This document shows positions 54,399-63,552 of a stretch of DNA of 64,000 bases, piece by piece. Under the pieces are notes generated by a model. It saw only the letters and a program-made list of their open reading frames with translations. It was not told where the DNA came from and made no database searches. Position numbers and translations under genes: made by a program. The stretch comes from Pontibacter silvestris (GTDB lineage: Bacteria > Bacteroidota > Bacteroidia > Cytophagales > Hymenobacteraceae), in contig NZ_JAJJWI010000001.1 of assembly GCF_020907275.1 (NCBI RefSeq), forward strand, positions 300,151 through 364,150. The letters run 5' to 3'. Within the stretch, counting starts at the first letter, position 1; each line of letters opens with the position of its first letter.

Positions 54399-56780
54399 CT
54401 ATACGTAATAACCCTTTGCTTTGGTTTTGTAGCCGTATTCGTACGTTTTGCTATAATTAACGTCATTTATAATCATCGAGATATTCTGTATCTTACCATC
54501 TTCATAGAGCTCGTTGATTGGCTGCAACAGGTTCTTCTGTGTGTATTGCTGTCGTACTACATAAATAGTAGCATCGGTGTATTTCATCATAATGAAATAC
54601 TCTGACACGAAACCAACAGGTGGTGTATCTAATATAACATAGTCGTACTGCTCACGCAGTAAATGCACAAGTTCTCGCATGCGCGGCATTTCCAGCACCT
54701 CAATGGCATTTGCCGGTATAGGTCCTGATGATATTATATCGAGGTTAGGATGCTCACTGGGTTGTATGGCATCGCGCAGGTTTATATCGTCAGTAATATA
54801 GTTCGATAAGCCAATCTCATTATTAATATTAAAGTAATTGCTAAAAGTAGGCTTACGTAAGTCTGTCTCTATTAATATTACTTTTCTTCCGGCAGAAGCT
54901 AATTCCAAGCTAAGATTCACGGAGCAAAATGTTTTTCCTTCCCCGGAAATGGAGGATGTTATACCTACCACCTTACTTCCTGTACTGGAAGAGAGGTACT
55001 GAAAGTTTATTCTGACAGACCTGAACGATTCTGCAATAGCTGACCTGTTATTATGCAGCATCACCAGTTTATCGTCTTTATCCGGGTTATGGGCTACAAC
55101 ACCTAAGAAAGGTATACTGGTAATTGCTTTCAATTCATCTTTACCTTTTATCGTGTCATCAGCTTTGTCAGATAGTATAATAAGTCCTGCAGGTAGTATC
55201 AGGCCTACTAAGAAAGACAGAGCGAAAATGCCGCTTGCTTTAGAGTTTACAGGTTTAGTGTCTGACAAATGAGCCTGGTCCACAACTTCTATGTCTGATG
55301 CATTTGTCGCTAATGTAATAGATGCTTCAGTGCGTTTCTCTAACAGGAAAGCATAGTTTTTGTCGTTAAAAGCACTCTTGCCTCTCAGGCTTTGCAACCG
55401 GCGTTCATTTTCCGGTAAAGCGTTCAATGCTGTTCTTACAGTGGCTATTCTGGTGTCTACCTCAGCAAGAGATATATTAATAGACTTTATGGTATTGGAT
55501 ATGTTTTCTAATAGAGCATTCTTAGTGTTTCTGATCTCCTCGTTCATTACCTTGATTACAGGGTTAGCGTCAGTAGCGCTTATGCTGTATCCGGCCTTCT
55601 CTCTTTGCAGCTCAGTTAGTTTCATAATAAGGCTGCTGAGAATAGGGCTGCTTTCAGCCGAAGGAGGAGACGATATGTTACTTAAATCATTGTCATTCCG
55701 AACTCCGCTTAGAATACTGCTATAGTATTTCTTGTTGACCATGAGCTTAGCTCTCTCAGCTTCCAGGTCGTTTAGTTTCTGTAAACCAGTGCTGGACTGT
55801 ACAGCAACATCTGTAATGTTCTGCGAAGAACGGTAGGAGGTGAGTGCCTCTTCACTCTTCTCAAGCGAATCAGCTATAGTGCCTAATTGTTCTTCTATAA
55901 AAGCCAGGGTCTTTTTGCCGGTTTCATTCTTCTGGTTCAGGTCATGGGCTTTGAACTGCTTTGCCAGAGCATCCAGAAACTTAATGTCCTTATTAGGCAC
56001 CGGGCTCTGGAGGTGCAAATCCAGAATGCGTGAATCTTTACCAATAGGAACTACTTCAAGCCTTTTCTGATAAGAAGTAACAAGAGATGTAGGGTCGTTA
56101 ATTTTGAAATAAGATGTACCAGCGCTGGCTGCAGGAGAAGCTGCCGTAGAGTCGTTTTTGTAGATCGTAAAGCTCAGGCTGCCATCATTGTACTTTTCTC
56201 CAAATTCCATTTCTCTATCCAGCTCAACAATAGGCAGCATGTTTACAACGCGCCGGTTATCGAAGTTGTATATAGAAGCATCTTCGGCTGTAAGCGTAAA
56301 CCTGTACTTGCCGTTAGGCAGCATTGTTATGTAGATAGGCTGATTAACAATTTGATTTGAAGTTGAGTCAAGCACTACTTTATAAGGCGTGTTTTCATAT
56401 TGCTCCTCCACAACCAGATTGCCAAAGGTATTTATCCAGTTATCTTTTATATGGTAATATGATACATCAAAGTCCAGGCTGTTAATGGTGTTATACAGCA
56501 TTGTCTTAGACTTTAACACACCTACCTCATCTTCTACCGTTACTCCTTGCTCCTGTGTTCCTAGCAAAGACAATAGTTCCTGTGCCTCTTTAGAACCAGT
56601 GTTTTTATCACCAAGCTTTAAGGTTGACTTAACCTGGTAAAGAGGTGTAGTTGTTTTAACATATAGAAAAGCTAAGCCTAAGAGTATTACTAATGACAAA
56701 GCAAAATAATACCACTTATTCCTGAACTTAAAGAGCCAGCTCTTCAGGTCAATCTCTTTCTCTCTCTTATTCCTCTTCAT
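54399..56780 (-). CDS. wzc: Polysaccharide co-polymerase / tyrosine autokinase (Wzc-like)
   Basis: A 793-residue bacterial tyrosine kinase. The N-terminal Wzz domain starts after a first membrane helix (about residues 18-38), a long coiled-coil periplasmic part follows (about 270-470), then a second helix (about 515-535) and the cytoplasmic kinase. The kinase has Walker A GITSSISGEGKTFCSVN, Walker A' ILIETDLRKP (Glu where Asp is more usual) and Walker B VILDTPPVG. The C-terminus is a tyrosine cluster (YSKTYEYGYKTKAKGYYV), the autophosphorylation sites. It controls chain length and export with Wza; wza is 5 bases upstream. Confidence 0.95.
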   Translation of the reverse strand: MKRNKREKEIDLKSWLFKFRNKWYYFALSLVILLGLAFLYVKTTTPLYQVKSTLKLGDKNTGSKEAQELLSLLGTQEQGVTVEDEVGVLKSKTMLYNTINSLDFDVSYYHIKDNWINTFGNLVVEEQYENTPYKVVLDSTSNQIVNQPIYITMLPNGKYRFTLTAEDASIYNFDNRRVVNMLPIVELDREMEFGEKYNDGSLSFTIYKNDSTAASPAASAGTSYFKINDPTSLVTSYQKRLEVVPIGKDSRILDLHLQSPVPNKDIKFLDALAKQFKAHDLNQKNETGKKTLAFIEEQLGTIADSLEKSEEALTSYRSSQNITDVAVQSSTGLQKLNDLEAERAKLMVNKKYYSSILSGVRNDNDLSNISSPPSAESSPILSSLIMKLTELQREKAGYSISATDANPVIKVMNEEIRNTKNALLENISNTIKSINISLAEVDTRIATVRTALNALPENERRLQSLRGKSAFNDKNYAFLLEKRTEASITLATNASDIEVVDQAHLSDTKPVNSKASGIFALSFLVGLILPAGLIILSDKADDTIKGKDELKAITSIPFLGVVAHNPDKDDKLVMLHNNRSAIAESFRSVRINFQYLSSSTGSKVVGITSSISGEGKTFCSVNLSLELASAGRKVILIETDLRKPTFSNYFNINNEIGLSNYITDDINLRDAIQPSEHPNLDIISSGPIPANAIEVLEMPRMRELVHLLREQYDYVILDTPPVGFVSEYFIMMKYTDATIYVVRQQYTQKNLLQPINELYEDGKIQNISMIINDVNYSKTYEYGYKTKAKGYYV

Positions 56781-56785
56781 GTCAC

Positions 56786-57550
56786 TTATTTGAATGCATT
56801 GTAAAGCAAGACAACTGTTGTTATACCAGAAAATACTACACCAAGCAATGTAAGGTTGTTTCTCTTTATGTAAGCCGTCTGTGGTTGTACGTATAACGCG
56901 TCATTAGGCAGTAAATAATAATACTCTGACTGCATCAGGTCAGGATCAGTCAGGTCGATCAGCACAACTTCAGAGCCTCCTTCTGTCTGGCGGATGAGCT
57001 TAACATTCTTTCTGCTGCCTGATTCAGAAAGGTCTCCAGCCAAAGCAAGGCCTTCCAGTATGGTAGCTTTTGCATTAAAGATGTAGTACTGCCCCGGGCG
57101 ATTGACATCGCCTAATACGGTTACCCTAAAGCTGGTAAGTTTCACAATCACGTTTGCATTTCTGATGTACTTATCAACTTCTTTCTGTACTACGCGTTGT
57201 GCCTCATTTACGGTGTAACCTGTAACTTTTACTTTGCCAACAGTGGGCAGATTAATAAAGCCATTTTCATCTACTACATAACCGGAAAGGTAAAGGTTAC
57301 CTGGGTCTGACTGAACCGTACCGGCCTGACCAATAGTAATGTTAAAGATATTGGTTATCTCGGGCTGAATGCTTTGTACTTTTACAGACAGCACGTCACT
57401 TGGTTTTATTTTATATACAAAGTCTGCTGTGGCAACGTTTGTTGGCGTTAATTTAGACAGCTTTTGATTTTGTAGATATATTAGGTCTTTGTTTGATACG
57501 CAAGAAGATACTGTGATAAATAAAACCAGGTAAAAAAACTTTTTCAGCAT
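56786..57550 (-). CDS. wza: Polysaccharide export outer-membrane lipoprotein (Wza/OPX)
   Basis: A 254-residue OPX-family protein, shorter than E. coli Wza as is usual in Bacteroidota. It starts with a lipoprotein signal (KKFFYLVLFITVSSC), then the Poly_export domain (YKIKPSDVLSVKVQSI) and SLBB-type domains (INLPTVGKVKVTGYTVNEAQ; RVTVLGDVNRPGQYYI), with a C-terminal hydrophobic segment (LTLLGVVFSGITTVVLLYNAF). I start at the ATG at 57550 because the signal begins there; the frame extends to an ATG at 57634. First gene of the wza-wzc pair. Confidence 0.92.
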   Translation of the reverse strand: MLKKFFYLVLFITVSSCVSNKDLIYLQNQKLSKLTPTNVATADFVYKIKPSDVLSVKVQSIQPEITNIFNITIGQAGTVQSDPGNLYLSGYVVDENGFINLPTVGKVKVTGYTVNEAQRVVQKEVDKYIRNANVIVKLTSFRVTVLGDVNRPGQYYIFNAKATILEGLALAGDLSESGSRKNVKLIRQTEGGSEVVLIDLTDPDLMQSEYYYLLPNDALYVQPQTAYIKRNNLTLLGVVFSGITTVVLLYNAFK

Positions 57551-58160
57551 ATATGATTGAATAAAGAGTGGTATCCAAATCTTTTTTTGATTTTGTTGCT
57601 TGCTTTTACTGCTGTTGATTTGAAAAGGATTCATATTTTAGTATACTATTTGCACAAGATATATAGATACTTAGTTATAGGAATGTCGTTGTAAGAGTCA
57701 AACAGGCGTGTTTTAGTGCTGATGTTGCTAACAAAACTGCTTTATGCTATATCAAAGGTTGTTTATGTCAGCCGGGTTAATTTGTATAACAGCTGCCTAT
57801 GGGAACAGGTTCTGGTGCTTTAGCCTCCCCTTTTACGCGACGAGAGCAAGTTGAAACTGTAAAGCTTTACCCGCACTTAATTTAAGTTGTTGATAAAAAG
57901 ACAAAGAAGGGTTAAATAAACAGCTTAGTAGCAACAGCTATCATAATTGTCAACGCTATTTCTAACAGTAAAGCCAAACTGTGAATGACAAAGGGGATAG
58001 GTTGGTAGAAAATGGCGTAGGTAAAAGAAACACACCTTAGTTAAGTTAGTTAAGCAGCGATGGACTTTCAAATTTAAAAAATCAAAGCCACTGCCTAAGT
58101 ACATTATGTGCTTAGGCAGTGGCTTTAATGGCTAAAGTTAAAATTTAAAGATATACTTAC
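57551..58160. other. Upstream region of the wza-wzc operon
   Basis: About 610 bases. It holds the hairpin terminator of the small upstream gene (58084-58126) and must hold the promoter of the polysaccharide operon; the nearest candidate on the minus strand is TATATCTTG near 57655, which is not an exact match. No gene is seen. Confidence 0.5.
58084..58126 (-). terminator. Hairpin terminator after the small DUF1737-like gene
   Basis: Perfect 16-bp arms (58084-58099 and 58111-58126), with extra pairs inside the 11-base loop, A-rich on one side and T-rich on the other. It isolates the small gene from wza. Confidence 0.9.
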
Positions 58161-58376
58161 TTATTCAATCCACTTAGTGCGTTTGGGCTTTGTAGCCACA
58201 ACTGGTTTACGAGCCTGGCTTCTAATGCTTTCTGATGGGTTACGTATTAACTGCTGAGCATAACCATCATTGTGCTCTAAAATACCTCCTTTTAATTTCC
58301 AGCCCTTAGGTAAAAAGCCGGAAACTTCTACAGCTAAACTTTCAAGGGTGGGGGCTATGATTATATTGTACTCCAT
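58161..58376 (-). CDS. Small DUF1737-like protein
   Basis: A 71-residue protein. Residues 1-45 match the DUF1737 pattern: a first strand (YNIIIAPT), a helix (LESLAVEVSGFL), then KGWKLKGGI and GYAQQLIR. The C-terminal 25 residues form a basic tail (RSQARKPVVATKPKRTKW) that may contact nucleic acid. The ATG at 58376 is chosen; the frame extends only to a TTG at 58403. A single-gene unit with its own terminator. Function of the family is unknown. Confidence 0.72.
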   Translation of the reverse strand: MEYNIIIAPTLESLAVEVSGFLPKGWKLKGGILEHNDGYAQQLIRNPSESIRSQARKPVVATKPKRTKWIE

Positions 58377-58962
58377 AAGCTTGATAACTATATATAGGTA
58401 CAATATAGGGATATAAATTAAAACTTGAGCAAATATGCTACGTATTTTTTGTTAAAAAAGTTGTGTATAAAATTAATCTTATTAATTTATTAAAATTGTA
58501 ACATTCGTTGTATGTGGTTTTAATACAATATATGTTTAGCTGTTAAAAAGATCAAAAGTCACAAGATTGTTTTAAGCTTTACAGTAAGCAAACCTTAAGG
58601 ATGTTAGCTATTTTGCCAGATGGGTTTCCACTTAGTAGCTTGTTTGGCAAAGGCTGAAAGTAACAATTCATAGTTCTGTTTTTTGTTGCAGGCTACTATG
58701 TAGCCAACTCTCGTGTCATTAATATCAGTTTTTGATGTTTGATTGAATGTTATTTACTTTATGGTTTTTATACTTGAAATGAGTGTTCAGAAATTTTTAT
58801 GAATACGAGAGTAGCTATTTCTGACAAAGTAAATTGGGCAACAGGAATAACAGTTGTCTTAAAAAAAAGTAGTCAGGTAACCATGAAAAGAGTTTGTTAC
58901 TGTATTTGACTTAATGGTAATGTAATCTTAAGTTGTTTTAAGATGCAAGGCCGTTGGTTTTA
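58377..58962. other. Intergenic region, no gene seen
   Basis: About 590 very A+T-rich bases between the GT2 operon end and the small DUF1737-like gene. No clear terminator for the operon and no small ORF with family features was found. Confidence 0.5.
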
Positions 58963-60393
58963 TTATTTCCCTTTCTGAACAAAACCTGTTCTAGTCATCT
59001 CCCCCCAGCTTTTCTTGCCGGTAATTAAATCATAGTTTCCTTTTACTGCTGCCCAAACTGTTACAGGGTGATAGAGGATAGGCTCAAGTAAAGCTGTGCC
59101 AATTAGCTTTAACATGTGAGTCAGGCGCTTGTACTGTTTGTAAGACAATTCTTCAAAAAGTATGGCAAACAGCGAATTCATGATTGCAAAGCTGTATATC
59201 AGGCTAAAAAAAGAAAAGAAGTAGAGCCAGTTTGCATATCCTGCAATGGCCATGCACATGAAAAAAAGCATTCCAAAAAATTCGAAAAGTGGAGCAAACC
59301 ACTCGAAAAGCACCCACAGCGGAAGGCTCACCAAACCCAGTATTCCATAGCGTTTGTTCAGAATCATTTTCCGGTGTAGCATCAGGGTTTCAGCTGTTCC
59401 TCTTGTCCAGCGGTTACGCTGTCTTTTTAAAATGTTCCAGGTTTGAGGAGCTTCTGTCCAGCAAAGCGGGTCAGGTATAAAAGCTACTTTACAAGGAGTT
59501 TGCTCCTCGTACATGAGTCGCCGCATTCTTACCAGTAGCTCCATATCTTCGCCAACCGTGTTATGATTATAACCGCCTGCTTTTATTACAGTTTCCTTAT
59601 CAAACATGCCAAACGCGCCTGAAATGAGTAACAACGCATCCATGTGTGCCCAAGCCATGCGTCCCATCAAGAATGCCCTGAAGTACTCCAGCACCTGTAC
59701 CCGTGCTATGAATTTGTCAGGTACGTGAACGTGTGTCAGGCGCCCGTCTTCTACCACGCAGGAGTTGGCAATGCGTATTACGCCTCCAGTTGCTATTACC
59801 TTCCTGTCTTCTTCCATAAAAGGCTTTACCAGCTTTAGCAATGAATCGTGTTCCAGAACACAATCAACATCAATACAGGCAATTAGTTTATTTACTGAAA
59901 CATTAATACCAACATTCAGAGCATCTGCCTTCCCGCCATTCTCCTTATCGACTACTACCAGCTTATGATAAGCAGGATTTTTTGCTTTATAAATGCCTCT
60001 TACAGGTTTAGTTACTACATGCTCACTTAAGATGAAGTCTACTTTTTCAAGTTCATAAGCCTCTATGAGCAACTGCATAGTGTTGTCTTTACTGCCATCG
60101 TTTATGATAATAACCTCATAGTTGTTGTAGTGCAGCGTTAGCAGTGAACGGACATTTTCTACTATGGTCAGAGACTCATTATAGGCAGGTGCGATAAGCG
60201 AAACTGAGGGCGCAAACTTTGAGGAAAGTATTGAACGATAGTCAACAAAGCTGTTCTTCTTTTTATAATCAGCCATGGCTATGGCCGAGATAAGCCCTAG
60301 TATAAAATAGCTGGAGTAGATACCGATAACATAAAACATGACCAGGTAACTAAAGAGATTGGCTAGTGTCTGTATAATATCTTGTAAGTGCAT
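58963..60393 (-). CDS. Processive-type membrane glycosyltransferase, family 2
   Basis: A 476-residue inner-membrane synthase of the cellulose/hyaluronan/poly-GlcNAc type. After two N-terminal helices comes the GT-A domain with VSLIAPAYNES, INDGSKDNT, the metal motif CIDVDC (about 174), the acceptor motif VGEDMELLVR (about 281) and QRNRWTRGT (about 326; the QxxRW motif of processive enzymes), then two or three C-terminal helices. The ATG at 60393 is used; a TTG start at 60417 would overlap the upstream gene. It is the last gene of the Hpt-RR-barrel-HEAT-GT2 operon and probably makes the exported polymer. Confidence 0.9.
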   Translation of the reverse strand: MHLQDIIQTLANLFSYLVMFYVIGIYSSYFILGLISAIAMADYKKKNSFVDYRSILSSKFAPSVSLIAPAYNESLTIVENVRSLLTLHYNNYEVIIINDGSKDNTMQLLIEAYELEKVDFILSEHVVTKPVRGIYKAKNPAYHKLVVVDKENGGKADALNVGINVSVNKLIACIDVDCVLEHDSLLKLVKPFMEEDRKVIATGGVIRIANSCVVEDGRLTHVHVPDKFIARVQVLEYFRAFLMGRMAWAHMDALLLISGAFGMFDKETVIKAGGYNHNTVGEDMELLVRMRRLMYEEQTPCKVAFIPDPLCWTEAPQTWNILKRQRNRWTRGTAETLMLHRKMILNKRYGILGLVSLPLWVLFEWFAPLFEFFGMLFFMCMAIAGYANWLYFFSFFSLIYSFAIMNSLFAILFEELSYKQYKRLTHMLKLIGTALLEPILYHPVTVWAAVKGNYDLITGKKSWGEMTRTGFVQKGK

Positions 60394-60394
60394 G

Positions 60395-61486
60395 CTATAT
60401 TCTAGGGTCAAGTACAAAGGCAGCTACAGACTGTAGTGCGTGTTGAAGGTCATTTTTTATGTTAAATAAAAAGTCTGTTCCTCCGCTTTTGATAAGAGCT
60501 CTGGCAGCTGCAATCTGTAAACTTTTGTCGCTATCGCGCAGTACTGTTTCGTAAAATTCAAATGTATCATCCAATGTGATGATAGGAAGAGCTTTAAGTA
60601 TGTGCAGCTTGTTTTCTTTTGTTTCAGCAGGGTAGATGCCAATAAGGCTTTCGGTGGCTTCAGAAGCTTCTAATTGCCGCAGTGCTATAATTACCTCTTT
60701 CCGAACCTCTGCTGAAGGATGTTGCAATAGTTTTATTAAACTTGGAATAGCTTTATGCTGTGCATGTTGTACAACCATGCGGGTACTGAAAACAACAATG
60801 CTTTCTTCGTGATTAGTTAGCCACTGTTTGAACTCTGGCAGTAAAACAAAATGAGCTTTATGACTTGCTTTAGCCAGTTGCATTTGCTGCCATCCTGATA
60901 GTGGTTCTGATAGTTCATTCAGAAAAGAAAAAGGAACATCTTTCTCCAGTTTTACCAAAGCGACCAGTGCCTCTGACCTTAGAATTGTATTTGACTGTTT
61001 AATGAATGAACGGATAAGTTCAGTGTCCTGCCGCATTCCCATTTCGGCTAATTCGCTTATACCTGTGGCAATAACATCCCAGGAGTCTGAGTACAGCTTC
61101 TGTTTTGAATGCTGATATAGCCCCAGGTCCTGATACAGAACACTGAGCTTATTGGAAGATTCTCCGATGATGTTCTTGTGCATACGGATCAGGTTTTCCA
61201 GGAAAATCTGGCGGCTTGAGGTAGTCGTAAGAGTTTTAGCTCTAAACAGGGCTGTACGCTCCCCAGTCCATTCTTCATCAAAAAGAAAGGAAGTAATGAA
61301 TTCCTGAGACTCCCTTTCAAGCCATTTTTGCCGCTTTAACTGCATTCCTTCTTTTATTCTGCTGAAAATGATGAAGAGAAAGACCACAAAGGTAACAGCG
61401 AAAAAGCTAAGTGAAATATGCAGAATCATATCTACTGTTTCAGGCAATCCTGCGAAAATGTTTAGGAGTTTGTAGAATTTACCCAT
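60395..61486 (-). CDS. HEAT-repeat protein with N-terminal membrane anchor
   Basis: A 363-residue protein with one membrane helix (about residues 18-42, ISLSFFAVTFVVFLFIIF) followed by a helical repeat domain. HEAT repeats are clearest at the end: IPSLIKLLQHPSAEVRKEVI, then ALRQLEASEATESLIGI, and LQIAAARALIKSGG. The repeat part should lie in the cytoplasm beside the GT2 synthase. The ATG at 61486 is chosen over a GTG at 61492. Its stop is one base from the GT2 start, implying coupled translation. It may be a scaffold or regulator of the synthase; no enzymatic motif is seen. Confidence 0.83.
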   Translation of the reverse strand: MGKFYKLLNIFAGLPETVDMILHISLSFFAVTFVVFLFIIFSRIKEGMQLKRQKWLERESQEFITSFLFDEEWTGERTALFRAKTLTTTSSRQIFLENLIRMHKNIIGESSNKLSVLYQDLGLYQHSKQKLYSDSWDVIATGISELAEMGMRQDTELIRSFIKQSNTILRSEALVALVKLEKDVPFSFLNELSEPLSGWQQMQLAKASHKAHFVLLPEFKQWLTNHEESIVVFSTRMVVQHAQHKAIPSLIKLLQHPSAEVRKEVIIALRQLEASEATESLIGIYPAETKENKLHILKALPIITLDDTFEFYETVLRDSDKSLQIAAARALIKSGGTDFLFNIKNDLQHALQSVAAFVLDPRI

Positions 61487-61491
61487 ACACA

Positions 61492-62730
61492 CTAAAATTT
61501 AACCTGGAAAGACAAGCCCATCGTAATGCGGTTATGAGACGCATCCGATTCATACTCTTCCTGCTCATACATAAGTGTTCCACCTGCTAAGTAGCTCTTT
61601 CCTAAGCGGAATTGACCTTCCATGCCAACGCGGGCAGCATCTAACCTGCTTATCTCCTCAAAACCAACTAGGTTATAAGGAGTGGAGCCTTTTGCCAGGG
61701 TTAGTGTTAAATATTCATCCTCATGCTTCAGGTATTGCCTTAACTGTACAATACCAGTGGTTTGCCAGCCATCCTGTTGCTTTTGAAAGTAAGGCCGGAA
61801 TGATAACCATTGCTTTTGAAAATACTTACCTAAATATCCTGTATATAACACGACCGTTTCGGATGGGAAAAAGAGCGTTCTTGCACCAAGCGAAGCCTCT
61901 ATTTTGAAAGGAAGTACCTGGTAAACTTCAGCTCCTGCACGGTAAGTCGGGAAAAGCTTATTGTCTGAAAAGCCAGCATTTAAGTAAACATATGTATTTT
62001 TAGTTAGCTGAGGGTATGTCTCCAACTCACCTTGTATACTTTGCTTCGAATACCTTTGTGCATAACTTGCCCGAGCCAGAAACTTAGCTTTAGGAGCAAG
62101 GCGGGTATATTCTATAGAACTTAGATGCCAGGGAGACATACTTTCCATAAAAACTGTACTCTGGTGCACTACCCTCAGGCGGTTAACCATGCTGGCATCT
62201 ATTATTTTTTCAAGCAGTGTTAAGGCAGCTTCATACTGAGGCTGTTCTTCTGGGATAGCTCTTACTACTTCTGTTGCTTCTTTATACCTTTTCAAGTGGT
62301 GTAATGCGCGTGCTTTAGCAAGCAGAAAAAAGGGGGAGGCAGGGAAAGCTTTCTGGCCAGTCTCTGCAAACTGTAAAGACTGTTCAGGTTCTCCCGCCCA
62401 AAGTTCTGCATCAGCTAATACCAGCAGAGCCTCCTGGTTTGGAGGAGCCTGTTGTATAAGGGGTAAAAGTGTTGCCTTTGCAGAATCGGACATATTCTGC
62501 CAGGCGAAGGTTCTGCCAATAAGAAGAACCGCATCGGTATGCTGTGGTACTATGCTTATAACCTGGCGAGCCAGCTTACGACTATTTTTATATTTGCCAG
62601 CTTTAGCTAACTCCTGTGCTTGTTTAAAAAGTGAATCGACAGGCGCTATATGTTGAGCAAAAGCTTTTTTTGTAATAATATGGAGGGTTATTATAAGGCT
62701 TAGAGCCCCTATGCGCCACTTTCGGGACAT
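61492..62730 (-). CDS. TPR plus YaiO-family outer-membrane beta-barrel protein
   Basis: A 412-residue exported protein: a signal peptide, TPR repeats (about residues 30-185, for example AKAGKYKNSRKLARQVISIV and ALHHLKRYKEATEVVRAI) and a C-terminal barrel of about 200 residues with YaiO-like strands (SSIEYTRLAPKAKFLARASY, YVYLNAGFSDN, ITMGLSFQVKF). TPR-plus-barrel is the plan of the export channels BcsC, PgaA and AlgK/AlgE. Located five bases before the HEAT gene and four bases after the response regulator gene, so it is likely the outer-membrane exit for the GT2 product. Confidence 0.85.
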   Translation of the reverse strand: MSRKWRIGALSLIITLHIITKKAFAQHIAPVDSLFKQAQELAKAGKYKNSRKLARQVISIVPQHTDAVLLIGRTFAWQNMSDSAKATLLPLIQQAPPNQEALLVLADAELWAGEPEQSLQFAETGQKAFPASPFFLLAKARALHHLKRYKEATEVVRAIPEEQPQYEAALTLLEKIIDASMVNRLRVVHQSTVFMESMSPWHLSSIEYTRLAPKAKFLARASYAQRYSKQSIQGELETYPQLTKNTYVYLNAGFSDNKLFPTYRAGAEVYQVLPFKIEASLGARTLFFPSETVVLYTGYLGKYFQKQWLSFRPYFQKQQDGWQTTGIVQLRQYLKHEDEYLTLTLAKGSTPYNLVGFEEISRLDAARVGMEGQFRLGKSYLAGGTLMYEQEEYESDASHNRITMGLSFQVKF

Positions 62731-62734
62731 AATC

Positions 62735-63103
62735 TTATAATGAAGTATTGCGAATTAAAAGCCGCTTAACCCGTAAGGTCAGTTCACCGGGGCTAAAAGG
62801 TTTGGCTATAAAATCATCAGCTCCCAATTTAAAAGCGTCCATTATGGTTCCTTCTTCATCGGCACCGGAAAGCACGATAACTGGTAGGTTTGGGAGAGAA
62901 GATTTTATATAAGACAATACCTCCATGCCAGTTACAAAAGGTAGCATCAGATCTGTGATAACCAAAGAAAAAGTGTCAGATTTCAGCATTCCCAAAGCTT
63001 CCTTACCTGTTCTGGCCGCAGCAACTTCATAGCCATCCTTTTTCATCCTGAATTCTAACGCACGTAGAACCATTTCATCATCTTCAACAACAAGGATCTT
63101 CAT
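62735..63103 (-). CDS. Single-domain response regulator (CheY-like)
   Basis: A 122-residue receiver domain with no output domain. Phospho-acceptor Asp51 (VITDLMLP), acidic Glu7-Asp8-Asp9, Ser79 in VLSG and Lys101 in AKPF are all present, so it should be phosphorylated. With no DNA-binding or enzymatic domain it probably acts by protein contact, perhaps with the HEAT-repeat or GT2 protein encoded downstream. It follows the Hpt gene by about 40 bases. Confidence 0.93.
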   Translation of the reverse strand: MKILVVEDDEMVLRALEFRMKKDGYEVAAARTGKEALGMLKSDTFSLVITDLMLPFVTGMEVLSYIKSSLPNLPVIVLSGADEEGTIMDAFKLGADDFIAKPFSPGELTLRVKRLLIRNTSL

Positions 63104-63144
63104 AGTGTTTTATGATTAAGTAATGTTAATATGGAACTGCTACT

Positions 63145-63552
63145 TTATGTATGGATTATGAGTGGCAGTAGTTCTTCTTCTGTAGCCTGTTTGTTAAGTG
63201 CTTCAAGCTCGTTATAAAGTTGTACCCTTTCAGTATCTGCAGCTTCTGATACAGTTAAGGCTTCCAATCTTTTAAGCCGCAAGACAATACTGTCTGCTCC
63301 AAGCATAGAGGCTGAAGACTTTAGTTTATGTGCTATAACTTTTACAGCTTCCTGGTCGTCAGTAGTTATTGCCTTCTGTAACTTGGCTAGTTCTACTGGT
63401 GCTTGTTTTAAATATAACTTGATAATCTCTTGCACAAAGTCCTTATTGCCGCTCGACATCTTTTTAAGGTATGTTAAGTTGCACACTTTTTCGAATTGCA
63501 CATGCTCTCCTGCTGTGGCAATAGGTTTATCATTTATAGTATTTATGGGCAT
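63145..63552 (-). CDS. Histidine phosphotransfer (Hpt) protein
   Basis: A 135-residue four-helix-bundle protein. His75 in VIAHKLKSSASMLGAD is the phosphorylated His with the canonical H-x2-K-x6-G pattern. It is likely to hand a phosphate to or from the response regulator encoded next. No histidine kinase is in the operon, so the kinase must be elsewhere. First gene of the operon, with about 330 bases upstream. Confidence 0.9.
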   Translation of the reverse strand: MPINTINDKPIATAGEHVQFEKVCNLTYLKKMSSGNKDFVQEIIKLYLKQAPVELAKLQKAITTDDQEAVKVIAHKLKSSASMLGADSIVLRLKRLEALTVSEAADTERVQLYNELEALNKQATEEELLPLIIHT

